This document shows positions 21,048 through 33,454 of a stretch of 64,000 nucleotides of DNA, piece by piece. The notes beneath the pieces were generated by a model, which was not told the DNA's origin, made no database searches, and saw only the letters and a list, made by a program, of their open reading frames with translations. The position numbers were made by a program, and so were the translations under genes. This DNA is from Apium graveolens (Eukaryota; Streptophyta; Magnoliopsida; Apiales; Apiaceae). The stretch is taken from assembly GCF_009905375.1 (NCBI RefSeq), contig NC_133655.1:40455593-40519592 (forward strand), in the 5' to 3' direction. The stretch's first letter is position 1. Each line of letters starts with the position of its first letter.

Positions 21048-21427
21048 AGCAACACATATAAATTTGCTGGAACGTAAAATCTCATAATTATCTGCAACAA
21101 TATATTAACAATATATCATTGACTGATACTTGTCATGTATTTTAGATACCAATAAATATGTTGCACCTTATTTTGATATATTTTAAATTATGAAACCGAT
21201 TTGAAATGGAATAATCTACATCATAATTTAAATATATTAAAATAGGATATTAACAAATTAAACACTAAAGATCTATCAGATAGACATTAGTATTCAACTT
21301 CAAACACCGTACAAATGTTAGCTCCTAAGAATTGCAAGTTCTCAAGCAATATTTCTCAATAAATAGAGCATCATTAATCAATATTATCTTGTTTGCAATC
21401 TTAGAAAAACATTCTAAGTTCCATATA

Positions 21428-24272
21428 TGTAATAACCCCAATATTTGGAATTTTTGAAACCCTGGTGAATAGTAACTTTTGTTGGTTGTGTTGATTAAGG
21501 AAAATTATCAGACCACTCTATATAGGAGTACTGTTATGGAAATTCTGAGATCGTATTAGTATTCCTTAAAGTAAATGAGTGTATGTAAAGATCGTCAAAA
21601 TTCGAATTCAAACACTTTGATTTTTCCCGAAAATCCACTAGATACTGAAATAAATAAGTATAAGGTAACATGATTAAAAAGGGATACAATTCAAGGATTA
21701 TAATAGAGGATCATTAAAGGAATATAAGATATTAAGAGAGTTTCAGGGAAGCCCAAGTAAAAGGTCTCGAATATGATCCCTCAAAGGATCAACGAGAACA
21801 AGGGTTAAGTGAACCGTAAAATGAATAGGTGACCAAGATTCAAGCTTGTACAAGAAGCAAGGGAATTAAACATGTGGACTAGAAACAAGGTGACATCATC
21901 AAACTACAAGATAAAGACACGTGGCATGGAAGTGATATAGGGAGGATGAGGTAAGCAATGTTAAAGAGATATTATGTTTTGATGAATTCTAGCCAAACAA
22001 AGTAACCATGATAAAATCCAATGTTAAAAGTAACCAAGCCTTAAACACCATATGTTCATCAAAACACAAATCAAAAGCATTTCTTCCCCATTTTCCATCA
22101 AGAAACTTTCGCCCCCTTTTTATGAAAATCAAAGTCCAAGATCCACATCTTGCTAATTTCCAAGGTTATTATCTTAGCTTCTCCTAGTTAAGTTACATAC
22201 TTCATAGAAATCTTGGATTCAAAATCCTTTCCTAGCATTTTCTATAAATCATTCAAGAAGATGATGAATAGTGTTTTCTAGAATAGAACTTTGATTTCTT
22301 GATGTTAATGGAAAGATCAAGGTTGTTTAAGAGTGGATCTAAGCTCCCATAGGCATTTAAAGGATCTTGCATTATTTCAAAGCTCCAAGGAAGGTATAAA
22401 ACTTCTGGACCTTTAGTACTAAGTTTGTTTGCTCGATTTTTGTAATGGTTTGGATGGATGAGTAGTGATTTGAATGATGAGCATGATTTGAGCTTGATTT
22501 GTTAAGTAAGTTTAGTTGATGTTGAAGATAGTATGATATTGGATTGAAATGAGGATTTTGAGCTTATGTTAACTAAAATCAGTAGCCTAGGTATGAATCT
22601 TGAGTTGTTGATGTTTGGTAGTGATTTGGTGTGAAATTGGTATGGTTAAAATTTGGAAAACTCGTAAACATAGTCGTCGTAATGTCCGTTTTCATATAGA
22701 GCGTTGTGCTTAGTATACGGAGGAGAAATCTCACTAACCAAACTGTAACTCTTCCATGTTTAGCTAGATCCTGTCATAAACTTTATTTTGGTATGTGGTT
22801 CGCTTAGATCCGATGTACGGTTTAGGAGAAACGACCGTTTTAACGGCGTTTTGTGAACAAACCTTTACCCCTCGATTAAATTTGAAACCTTGTTTAAGGC
22901 CCTTAAAAGACTAATTGGATTACAAAACAATTATATAAGATTGATTAGGCAGTTGGTAAAGTACTCGCGAAAGAGTCGCCCTCAAATGTTAAATGATTAA
23001 TTTTATAAAAATGGTGGAGCCTAGGGTACTCGAGCGACTAACGTAAGTCGTTAAGCGCTAAAGCGAGCGTTATGGTCTAAGTGGATAAATTCTAGTTTCT
23101 TAAGAGACCGTGGTTTAATTCCGGCTTATATGTTTTTTATAGGTTACTGGACTCACAACTTACCTTTTACCATCCCCGATCGCTCATGAAAGTTTTCTAC
23201 CTGTTTATTGTTGTTGTGATGATTATATGTATATGCATTATCTTGAGATAAGTGCATGGTGATTAGTAGAAAATCTTATGATATATTGAAGCATATTGAT
23301 ATGATATATATGTATATGCATGCCTGTTTCAATATCTTGATATTTCATTTGTCGATTCAATTAATTATAAACTGCATAATACCTATGCTAGAGATAGGCA
23401 TTATTTGCGTATACCCTTAGTATAAGGGACCCAAAGTTGAAAATTTTCCTAAAACCGGGAGGCGAGGTTCCCGAGTATATCTTATATAGTTTTCTATAAC
23501 TATTAATTGAATAAGGTGTATTCGATAGTTTCCATTAATAATCAAACTTTATTTTTGATTATTCAAATAAAGATCTTACTTTCGTATAAGTATATCTTTT
23601 GTTATTTCTTATTCATTTCAAGTGTTAGTTTCAAACCTTCTACTTCTTTTATTTTCTAAAGAACTATTTTGGAAATATTATTTAAATAATATTATTATGA
23701 TATTTTCTAATATATTGGGACTGATTTATTTTATTAAATCATCCTTTCTCCAAACATTTTTAAAAATGTTTTCGAGTCTTCAAAATGATTTTAAAAGTTA
23801 AAGAGGATCCTATAACTCGATTTTAATTTAAATCTTCCCTTTCGAGGAGGGATTTAAATATTCGCTCAAAACCTAAGGGATCCGGCTCCGTGGTATATTT
23901 TTGGTGCAACAGAGTTGCTAATTTGATAAAAGAGTTTGATTACTTGCCCAATGTTCGGGAAGTAAGCCCAATCAAATGTGTCAGCATAGGTGACATGGGC
24001 TCAGTGGTAGTCCATTAAAGCGTAGGTGGCTGAGTGGCAGTCCTGCATGAGGTCCTAATGCGGCCATAGCGATGACCAGTAGGGAATTCATCCATCTACT
24101 AGTAAAAAAGGTGACTTGATTGATATCTTTGCCTAATCAATAAGATATCAGGTTTATGCCAAAGTTTCTTCATTCCAAAATTCTTGGGAATGACAACTCC
24201 ATTTATACTTTTCATAACAGAGGTTTTAAAGTAGTATATGATATATATATAAGTGTATATATATATATCGGG
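21428..24272 (+). mobile_element. Gypsy-3: old LTR, left portion
   Basis: Begins TGTAATAACCCCAATATTTGG and continues 'ggtgaatagtaac', similar to the minus-strand start of the gypsy-2 LTR (TGTAATAACTC… 'atgaatagtaac'). It is interrupted at 24272 by gypsy-2, whose target duplication TCGGG is at 24268-24272, and resumes at 61974. The continuation at about 62225-62358 (GTGAGCTGTAATGCTCACTC…) matches the reverse complement of the gypsy-2 LTR near 24660-24790. It is therefore a diverged relative of gypsy-2 in the opposite orientation, and the oldest layer of this nest. No open frame of note. Confidence 0.65.
24268..24272. repeat. Target-site duplication, left copy (gypsy-2)
   Basis: TCGGG directly precedes TGTGGCACCC at 24273. 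The same five bases follow the right LTR end at 61974-61978. This ties the two distant LTRs, almost 38 kb apart, into one insertion. Confidence 0.9.
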
Positions 24273-24392
24273 TGTGGCACCCAAAATTCGGCGTCAGGGA
24301 TCTAGGAGGCCATACCATCTTGAATCATGTATAACACTTATCTCGTACAATAATATATAAATACTCGCACCTTTATGACCCCATACTTATGA

Positions 24393-24414
24393 ACACACAC
24401 ACACACACACACAC
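24393..24414 (+). repeat. AC dinucleotide microsatellite
   Basis: Eleven AC units. The equivalent place in the 5' LTR (about 46030-46048) has only a short CAGACACAC, so the run expanded in this copy, or contracted in the other, after insertion. Confidence 0.85.
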
Positions 24415-25295
24415 TTATATGTTATTGTCTTGTAAATGAACAAATCATTACTAGAGTGTATCAATCCACAAGTGATTATTATTACAGTCCCAAAAGTGAT
24501 TAAGTCTTACCACAGGTGTAACCTTTATTTAAGGTTAGACCGGCGGCCAAATATACGTTTCTTCATTGTTATCTTACATAAGTCATACTTGTAAATAAGC
24601 CGTACTAAAAACAACTGAAAACCAATCCAGCTTATTCGATCTACCTAGGGTGCTGCACAAACATCCTACGGAACAGCTGGCCATTTCCTACCCATTTCCT
24701 GGCCATGAGTTTCATGTTAGGCATCTTGATTCACTATTGTGTTGTGTCAATTAAAGAAGACAAGTGTGAGCTATAATGCCCAGCATAATAATGTACAGTA
24801 TGAAAAGACTGTATGAGAAATTCATGTCTGATTCTCTATACAATAAATATATTTTTTTAGAAATAATTCTTCTTAGTGGAACACACCTTATTTCAAAATA
24901 ATTCATTTATTGACTTATTAGTCTGCAAATATCTTAATGGTAACCCGACACCTAGGCTTGGGTTACGGTATTGCATCTCAGTTCTAATTGGAAAAATATA
25001 GGACATTCACCAGAGCCACCGCATACGATGATTAGTCGTCATCCGTAAATCTATAACCTTTTATACTTCTAGGTTATCACCCTTGCCGCATTCGGGCTAT
25101 GTGTCCCATTTCGGGTAGGCACACACTTCACAGGTTCCTGAGGACACAGAGTACCTTCGCCTGGCGATACTTTGGTAGTCTCCCTAGTACTCATCGTACT
25201 TGAGTCTACTACTCCTAGTCCTTTGAAGAATCTTATCATATCTCTTAAATATCGAAGTTCCCCAAGTGTTTTGCTTGTTGATAGAAACAACTCAT

Positions 25296-25807
25296 TTCAA
25301 CACAAGTATGTAACAAAGATCAAGTATATTCAAATAAACTCTGTTACAAAAGAACTCTTGTTCTCTCTCAGTGATGAACAATATCACTAAGAGCTTCTAG
25401 GTTACAATGAATAATGTTCTCGTGAATGATAACACATATAGTGTAAACCCTAAGCTGGGTTTATATAGTACATAGTTACAAGATATCTTCTAATTGATAT
25501 AGAATATAATTCTGTCTCCTAAAATATATCAATCAGATATGTTCTACAAGTCTTCTAGTCCTTTAACTCTTTATGCATAATTTCTTTTGTTTTAGTCCAG
25601 ATCTTCTCCTGTAAATCAGCCGCATTCCTTATCTGAAGTCTTCCCGCACTTAAGTCCTGATATATATCTTCTGACACCTTAAGTTCTGATATTAAGTTCT
25701 GACTTCAGTAAGTTTTGATTTCCAATAAGTTCTGATAAGTCCTGTTGTTAAGTTCTGAAAACTAAACACAAATCAGATTAGACATGACATCTCAAATATA
25801 TCTAACA
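25296..25807 (-). repeat. Copia-1 3' LTR, truncated
   Basis: Matches 37422-37934 closely. On the minus strand it starts TGTTAGATATATTTGAGATG at 25807 but lacks the last 60 or so bases that the 5' LTR has (37362-37421). It contains five to six copies of AAGTTCTGA within 25681-25760. Confidence 0.85.
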
Positions 25808-25822
25808 ATCTCCCCCAACTTG
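25808..25822 (-). other. Copia-1 polypurine tract
   Basis: On the minus strand CAAGTTGGGGGAGAT directly precedes the LTR start, as required for plus-strand DNA priming. The same tract (AATTGGGGGAGAT) stands before the copia-2 3' LTR. Confidence 0.85.
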
Positions 25823-25945
25823 TAAATTATGTAAAATATACAAGTTAATAGATTTGATGATGTCAAAAACATTGAAGTACAAATGCAATGAGAGTTTAAT
25901 TAGACAACTAACTATAACTTACAGTCCTTGTTGCTTTAACCAATC

Positions 25946-27585
25946 TTACTGAGTCAATCTGAATCCAAAGTGATTCTTGACAAAGTTTGATATCAGCTTT
26001 TCTTCTTTATTCCTCAGGACTTGAGATAGTGTAGCTTTGATTTGCTTAAATTCTTCACCTTGACTTCTAATCTGGTAGATTGCAGTCCTAAGTGCTGAGA
26101 TATGATTTCTTTCCAAACTATCACCAAGTCTGATCACCCTTGGATGATAAGAGTCTTCATTGTAGCACAGACATTTCTCTTTCAGAATCACTTCAAGTTT
26201 AGCAGAATCCTTTTTCATTAGAATTTCACTTCCATCATCTTCAACTATATTTGGAATGAATTCTGTAACCCTTGAATCAGAAATTCTTGCTTTATCCCTT
26301 ATGTGCTTTATTATGAAATTTGGCCATCTCTTGGTAATCTCAGACTTTATCTCTAAAAGATAATGAAAGAATTGAGTTCTTTCAGAGATTTGTTCAGCAC
26401 ATCTGATTCTGACATTTGATATGTTCTTCCATCTTCAAGGAATAGAATCAGATTTTCTTTGACATTATGCTTATCATGAACATCCAGTACCACTTGAACA
26501 GATATAACCTTATCAAGGTGTTTCTGTGTAACTTCTTCAAGAGGTTTGTCAGTCAATAAGAATGGATATCTTGTAAGCACTTCAACTCCTGTCTTGATTT
26601 TTGGCTTCATCAGAACCTAGTCCAACTCTGTCTCTTGCTTCTCTGGCTTTCAATCCAACAGTCATGAAATCAGATAACAATCGGCTTTTCTTTGGATCTG
26701 ATGGTTTGACATTCTTCCATAGGAGTTTTTTCTTATCAGCAACTTTCAACTTGTCTAAATCAACTTGAGCACTGTCAGAGGTTGATTTCTTGATGACTTG
26801 ATCAGAATTTGCTGTTTCTTCTGTAGCTTGCTGTTCTTCATCTGAACAACTTGAGCTTTGTTAGAGGTTGTCTTGGATTCTTCAGTTATCTTCCTCCTTT
26901 TCAGAATTTGAACAGTTTCATCTTCAACAACAATATCATCATAAACTTGAACCATTTTGCACACAGGTTTCATCAGGATTTGAGGAATCTTCATCTCCTA
27001 TGGCTTTGTTGATTCATCAACTTTTTCTTTCCCTTTATCTTTGGGATCAATCTCAACTTGCGATCTTGTCTTGGGCTTTGAAGCCTCAGAATTTGACTTT
27101 TCTTTGATCATAATGCCTTTTACCTTAGGCCTTGGAGGTTTCTTAGCATCAGAAGCTTTAGACTTTAGATTTTTCTTCTCAGCTGCAAATCTAGCTTCTT
27201 CCTCCTTGAGATTTTCTAAATCCATTCCAGGATTATGCTTGAGAAATAGTCTTCTAGCAATCTCTTCATCAAGTGTCTTAATTTTAGGATCTTTGTAGTA
27301 GAAAGTAGCCTGCTTTCCCTTGAGCTTCAGAGTTTGCAAAAACTTCTGAGAGTCTTGACTTTTAGCTTGAATCAGAATATTAGAATCAGAACTTGCTATC
27401 ATATTTTGAGCATTTACAGCATCAGAACTTATCTTCTTTTTAGTAGAAGTAGAAGATTTGTTAACATCAGTAATTAGTTTCCTTGAAGAAACTTTGTTGC
27501 TTTGCCCTTGACCTTGACCCTTGCTTGGGTTTCCCTGGTCATCACCTTTGTCATCCTTTTTCTTCAGTACTTGAGTATTAGACAT
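25946..27585 (-). pseudogene. Copia-1 3' ORF, C-terminal part (Lys-rich, conserved end)
   Basis: Segments 26998-27585, 26755-26994, 26353-26610 and 25946-26218 are consecutive parts of one reading broken by a stop near 26996 and frameshifts near 26780 and 26345. It starts highly charged (Lys/Gln/Ser-rich), has a charged helical stretch (DLENLKEEEARFAAEKKN), then a folded-looking end with FLEDGRTYQMSESDVLNKSL and VIRLGDSLERNHIS. These correspond loosely to FKYKGGREITWPLHRILNEG and FFRLGDQLRISSN at the copia-2 end (58620-59028). Function unknown. A copy of the last roughly 380 bp is inserted inverted at 35113-35492. Confidence 0.6.
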
Positions 27586-29209
27586 TTGGACTTAATACCT
27601 TCTCCCCCTTTTTGGCATCATCTGGTAGTAGGAGAGAGAGAAGAAGTTCTACTGAAGATTGAATTTCATTAAGTTGAGCTTGTTGAGAAGCTTGATTCTG
27701 CAAGACCTCAGAAATTTGGGTCTGTTGCTGTTCTTGAGCCTTCTCAATGGCTTCAACTTTCTCAGAAATAGGTATGATAAACCTCTTTTTGTCTAGCTTG
27801 ATCTTCATATCCATCTTATCAGATCTTTCCAAAAATTTGTCAACTTTTTCATGAGTGATGGAGTGTTGACCTTGAAGAGACTTGATACTTAGAGCTGTGA
27901 CTTTGAGTTGTGTCTTGAAATCAGAGTTTGTCAGCAACTCATCAGCTTTTGCAATATGCTCTGTCAGAACTTTAGAGCTTGGAATGAAATCAGATTCATT
28001 CCACTTCTTGGTCCACTCAACCCCTCTGTGAGTTTCTTCCCAAGGAACAGGATCATCTTGTTCAACAAACTTTTTAATCAGTTCCTCCTTTCCAAGAGTT
28101 TGAGATGGTGTGTTAACTGGAGCTGACTCTCCAGAACTTGCAAGAAACTCTTCATCTTCTGACAACAGAAGTGTGTGTGTGGCTGTTGGAGCATCTGGTA
28201 CAACTTCATCTGTTTCCACATCCAGAATGGGAGTATTTGGAACTTCAGCATGTAGTGGAGAAATAGATGGAGTTGTCACTTATCCTTGTGGAGCTTCCAG
28301 AAATAGGACAGAAGGAATGCTCAGCCTATGAAGGTCAATTTCAGGACTTAATCCTGAATCTTCAACTGAAATATTTTTTTTAACAGGAGAGACATGAGGT
28401 GTGATCACTATGTCTGGAACAGTGTCTTGAGCTTGAGGTGGAGGTGGCAAGGCTTCAATTATTATTGGTCCTGTTGAGATCAGAGATTCCTGATCCCCTT
28501 CCTTAGCTTCTTGAGCATCCTCAGATAGAGGTTTCGCCATATGCCTTCCTGCTCCCATTTTCTTTGATCTCCTGGATGGTGGAGGAGTTGCTTTAGCAGC
28601 ATCAGAACTTGAAGTTCTTTTCCTCTTTGCAACACTAGAACCCTCAGCTTCAGTTTCCTTCTGAGGAGTATCTTTTTCAGCTGCTACTTCCTTCTAAAAA
28701 ATTACATTTTTAGCTTCTACTGTCACAGGTTCTGATGCTTGAAACTGGACTTGCTCATCTTCATCATCAGATTCATCCCTAAGAATCATCCTTCTTCTCC
28801 TTGGTGGAGATTTAGGAATAGATTTTTCTCTTTTAGGCCTGGAGGATGAAGTTTTGATGGTAGGTACTGATGGTTGAGTTTGAGATGATTGAGCTGTCTG
28901 GAAATATGTTCTGATGGTAGGTTGAGTTGGTTGAGGTTGAGAGGTGGTAGGTGGTTGATTGGTTGTAGGTGCTGATGGAGGTTGGGATGGTTGTACATCA
29001 GGAAATATAGCACTGTATGTGAGAGGGTCAGAGTTTATTAAGACCTGTTTGACTGACTGTGGAATTTGGAGGGGTCTTAGTACAACCTTCTTATTATTAG
29101 TAGATAATAAGTCAGTAAAAGCCCTTTTAGCAAGTTTAAAGGGTTCAATCAACTCACTAACTAGTTGGGCCTTATCAGAACTACAAAAACTGTAAATATA
29201 AGTTGGCAA
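27578..29209 (-). pseudogene. Copia-1 3' ORF, middle: Pro/Ser-rich and coiled-coil region
   Basis: Continues the previous domain in a shifted frame. It has a Pro/Thr/Gln-rich stretch (about 28860-29010), basic patches such as RRRR (28798), Ser/Glu-rich spacers, and a coiled-coil-like stretch near 27650-27900 (…KVEAIEKAQEQQQTQISEVL…). In-frame stops occur near 28691 and 28277, and the frame ends at 27578-27580 just beyond a conserved KKGEK motif whose DNA is a polypurine run. The following ORF overlaps by eight bases in another frame. Composition suggests a flexible, possibly RNA- or protein-binding linker; that is inference. Confidence 0.6.
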
Positions 29210-29829
29210 AATCTAGCAAAATATACAACATTTTTGTCCTCTTGCATCCTATCCCTAATAAATCCTAGCACAACACTAGCATAATCAAAATGAGATTGAG
29301 TAATAAGAGCATACCCAATATGCTGACTAAGGATTGGAATTGCATCAAAGTTGGAGCACTTGTTTGCAAAGGCCTTGGTGATGCAGTCGAAAAAGAAACT
29401 CCACTCCCTCCTTATGTGGGGCCTCTTCAATTCTCCCAGCTTGGACAAAGATTTTTCATAACCAAGGTTTGCCATCATCTGTTGAAGAGCTGGCTCTTCA
29501 ATTGTTGAACTGTAAACACAGTTTTTTGGAAGATGTAAAGTTTGTCGAACAGTTGACAATGTAACCAAGTGTGCATCATCCCCTATTGTAAATATGATGT
29601 TTGGGGACCCATTTGCACCACCACCATCATAAAAACTACTCCTCCAAAACTCCAGTACTTGAGTTCCTGAGAGTGCTTCTCGTTGGGTCAATGCATACCC
29701 AATCTCACTGTTAGGAAGAAAGTCCTGAACGAAGTGAAGATCTGATTGAGCTTCGTCCTTGCTAAGAATAACCATGTAGTTGAAGGGAACAAACTTGGCT
29801 CCATTGAAAATGATGTCCTTTGGTTCCAT
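29161..29829 (-). pseudogene. Copia-1 3' ORF, N-terminal domain (post-pol ORF)
   Basis: Starts at ATG 29829 (MEPKDIIFNGAKFVPFNYMV) and reads about 205 codons before a frameshift near 29205. A globular domain is suggested by evenly spread hydrophobic residues. The block LGELKRPHIRREWSFFFDCI and the later VVYFARFCQL match the copia-2 ORF at 54613-55452 (LGEVKRMGLRKEWSFLCNSF, IYYARFFMLL). It sits between RNase H and the 3' LTR, where Sireviruses carry an 'env-like' ORF. I see no clear signal peptide or transmembrane segment, so an envelope role is not supported. Such domains are common in asterid copia polyproteins but have no known function that I can name. Confidence 0.7.
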
Positions 29830-31313
29830 TTATGTGAGAAATAAGTGAGAAAGTTGTGTGTATAGAAGGTGTTTGATAAAATTCCTGTAAGAAAATAGCT
29901 TCAGAGAATATTAGAGGGTGAGAGAAAATAAGAGAGATTAGTGAATGAGAAAAGTAGGTAAAAGATTAGAAAATATTTTAACTCTCTTATTTATACACCC
30001 CATGTGACAACAGCTATATTTGTGAAGCATGGCAGACAATTTACACCTGGCAGCATGTGAACAGTCAAAAAAATTGTTAGCGGGCACGTTAAACGTGCAG
30101 TAATTAATGCGCACATGCAGTTACTAAAACAAACACACAACCAAATGATTATTGCTATTTTATCTCACCTAATTATTTTCTGATAAATATGACCATTACA
30201 TGTAAATATCAGAAATAAGTCAAGTAATTAAATAATGCCACGTAAGCATCAGAATTTGCATCAGAACTTGACTAGTATCAGAACTTAACAGTCATCAGAA
30301 TATAGCTTCTGTACTCAAAAAATGAATGTCTATTTCTGTGATTCTTCATACAAATACTGACAGGGTTCTTTAGAGTTTAATCATCAGAACTTTCATCAAA
30401 ACTTGTCCTCAGAATTTATGCAAATAATACTTAACTATTTGTCAAAAACAACTTAATCACCATAGTAATTTTCATCATTCACATGGAGTGAGAGTGTGTG
30501 CATTTGCAAATGATCAGATAAAGATTAAAGTCTGATAAACTTCAGTATATCTTAGAAATAAGACATAACTAAGAAAAGTGCTTAAAATCTGTCTTTAATT
30601 TTGAAGTCTACTATAGAATAAATTTATGCAAGAGTCCACCTCAACTGTTTATGCTCATTTTATGCATCTTTTGACATTCTTTTGACAGTGGCTTTTCAGT
30701 GTAAGTGAGTCACAACTGCTATCAGAATTTATGCTATTATCAGAGTATTTCTCCAGTAATCAGAGAATGTTAAAAGTCACCAAGAAAAATTTATTTGCTT
30801 TTCTAATGCATATTCCTTAATACCAGCAATGCACTTGGGTCTTCCCTTTCACATATTTACTCTAGATCTCAAAGGAGTACCTGATTTTGATTTTCTTCTT
30901 TTCTTTTCTTCAGATAAGTGAGGCTTATCAAGCATGTAGTTCATCCTTAAGATTTAGTGACATCAGAATTTGACAGATAAGAAGCAAAAATTTAGTTTGT
31001 GACTTAGTAGTAAGATACACAAAGTAAATTTGACTAAGCTCAAAATCAGAATTTGCTTGTGTTAATGAAATTCCACATAAATAACTAATTCAAACATGGG
31101 ATTTCTAGTATGTTAAAGACTACTAGGTCAGCATCTAGCACAGTAATCCTCATTGGAATAAATAGCCACAGAACATTCAAAACACTATCAGAGTATATAA
31201 AATCACATCAGATAACAATCAGTATTTAATATATTACAGTTTGAGCACAGATTACATAGAGATAAGATAATCTGTAAACACAGATCATAAAGTCTGATGC
31301 ATGAGAACAAAAA
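29830..31313 (-). other. Non-coding spacer between pol and 3' ORF of copia-1
   Basis: About 1.5 kb without a credible frame. It carries many CATCAGAACTT or CATCAGAATTT motifs, clustered at 30240-30430. The region could hold the promoter or splice site for the 3' ORF; I see no decisive signal. Confidence 0.5.
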
Positions 31314-32833
31314 CTAAGTAGATATTGAGAAAGAACCTGAAACCATTCCAAGTTCATTTACCAGTCTTGTAAAAGTAGCTTCACATAGTGGTTTTGTGAA
31401 GATATCTGCTAGTTGTTGATCTGTTGGAACAAAATGCAATTCCACTGTACCTTGCATCACATGTTCCCTTATGAAATGGTACCTAATACTGATGTGCTTT
31501 ATCATTGAGTGTTGAACTGGATTACCTGTCATAATAATAGCACTTTAATTATCACAGTAAATGGGTATTTTAGAAAATTCTAACCCATAGTCCAGTAACT
31601 GATTCTTCATCCAAAGAATCTGTGCACAACAGCTTCCTGCAGCAATATATTCTGCTTCTACAGTTGATGTGGAAATTGATTTCTGTTTCTTGCTAAACCA
31701 AGAAACCAATCTGCCTCCAAGAAATTGGCAGCTTCCACTAGTGTTTTTCCTGTCTATTTTGCATCATGTAAAATCTTCATATGAGTAACCAATTAGCTTA
31801 AAATCTGATTCTCTAGGATACCACAATCCTAGATTAGCTGTACCCTTGAGGTACTTGAAAATTCTTTTCGCAGCTATTAGATGAGGTTCTCTTGGATCAG
31901 CCTGAAATCTTGTACAAAGACAGGTAGCATACATGATATCAGGTCTACTTGCAGTTAAATAGAGTAAAGAGCCAATAATACCTCTGTAGTTAGTAATGTC
32001 TACTGGTGCTCCAGTATCTTTATCTAACTTGGTTGTAGTTGCCATGTGAGTGGATGCAGTTGAACAGTCTTGCATTCTAAGTAAATTTCTGGTGTACTTG
32101 GATTGATTTATGAAAGTACCTTCTTCATTTTGCTTGACTTGAAGTCCCAGAAAATAGCTAAGTTCTCCCATCATACTCATTTGATATCTTGACTGCATTA
32201 GCTTTGCAAACCTTTCACAGAGTTTGGCATTTGTAGAACCAAAGATGATATCATCAACATATATCTGTACCAAAAAAATAAGTCCTTTCCATGGTTGAGG
32301 TAGAACAGTGTTTTATCAATCGTGCCTCTGTTAAATCCACTTTCCAGAAGGAATTGAGCTAAAGTCTCATACCATGCTCTTGGAACTTGCTTAAGGCCAT
32401 AAAGTGCTTTATCAAGTCTGTAGACATGATTAGGAAATTTTGGATCTACAAATCCTGGAGGTTGTTCAACATATACCTCTTCTTCCAATTCTCCATTGAG
32501 AAAAGCACTTTTCACATCCATTTGAAAGACTTTAAACTTATTGTGAGCAGCATAAGCCAAAAAGATTCTTATAGCTTCCAATCTAGCAACTGGTGCAAAT
32601 GTTTCATCATAATCAATACCCTCTTGTTGAGAGTAACCTTTAGCAACCAGCTTTGCTTTATTTCTTGTAATTATGCCATCACTGTCAGTTTTATTTCTGA
32701 ACACCCATTTTGTGCCAATAATTGATCTGTTCTTTGGTCTTGGCACTAGGGTCCAAACTTTATTTCTTTCAAATTCATTTAACTCTTCCTGCATTGCTTG
32801 CACCCAATCAGCATCTTGAAGAGCTTCTTCCAC
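31314..32833 (-). pseudogene. pol: Copia-1 reverse transcriptase and RNase H
   Basis: RT starts near [17 protein letters not shown], with [45 protein letters not shown] and the catalytic YVDD in [12 protein letters not shown] (around 32250). RNase H follows (SRPDIMYATCL, then GTVELHFVPTDQQLADIFTK). A frameshift in a seven-base T run (minus strand, near 32270) sits directly before the YVDD motif. A TGA near 31762 and a TAA near 31543 interrupt RNase H. Active-site residues of RT are intact in their own frame. Confidence 0.85.
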
Positions 32834-33450
32834 TTTATTTGGTTCAGTTTGAGATAGAAAGGAATGATAGAGACATTCATTTGATGTTGCAGTTCTAGTT
32901 CTGACACCTGCATCAGGATCTCCAATTGTTAAGTCAAGTATATTTGCTTTAGTACACTTCCTTGCAGATGGAAGTTATTCTCTAGAACTGGATCCTCCCC
33001 CATGATCCATGTTATCTCCATCAGCATTTTCTGATGCTCCTCCTGTAGTTATGCTCTCTGAGACTTCAGAATTTGAGTTGGATCCTTAAAGATTTGAAGA
33101 ATCAGAGTTTCCAGAATTATTAGAATTTGGCTCATCAGAACTTGATGAATCAGAGCTTGAAGAGCCATTGACAGGTTCTGATGCTTCTTGAGAGTCTTGA
33201 GTTGTGGTAGGATCTTCAGCTTGCTCCCCCTGAACAGGTGCATTTTCCCTTGGACTAGTTACCACAGTTTCAATGACATCAGAATTTAACCCGTCAGAAC
33301 TTGCAGGATCATGATTTAAGCCATCATAATTTACAGAATTAGAATTTAAATATTCATATTCAAATCTCAGCTGATCATGATCATTCAAATCTTCAAGTCT
33401 ATTAATCTTTTTATCATCAAAAGACATTGATAGATTCCATGACAACCCTT
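32834..33450 (-). pseudogene. Copia-1 integrase-RT hinge region
   Basis: Ser/Asn/Asp-rich low-complexity coding (frame 33086-33445, with SSSSDSSSSDEPNSNNSG) connecting integrase to RT, a hallmark of Sirevirus pol. Several repeats of the copia-1 motif (TCAGAACTT/TCAGAATTT) are translated here as SD-, DGLN- and SE-type residues. A stop lies near 33086 and the frame is shifted relative to the integrase ORF. Confidence 0.65.
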
Positions 33451-33454
33451 GTTC

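Larger units (their letters stand above)
20111..21427. other. Unassigned non-coding sequence with two short tandem repeats
   Basis: I see no gene here. There is a two-copy tandem repeat at 20421-20472 (unit about 26 bp, CCATTAAAGAACCTAAAACAGT) and a two-copy repeat of about 31 bp at 20985-21047 (TTTTTAGCGAATCTATCAAA). The rest is likely old transposon debris, either from the copia-3 body or from the flank of the gypsy-3 LTR. Confidence 0.4.

Noticed and set aside
25172..25390. Plus-strand frame across the copia-1 left junction
   Set aside because: It spans the boundary between gypsy-2 LTR and copia-1 LTR, so it is an accidental fusion.
29161..29829. Retroviral-type envelope protein in copia-1
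   Set aside because: The position fits the 'env-like' ORF of Sireviruses, but no signal peptide, transmembrane helix or cleavage motif is visible; kept as an unknown domain.
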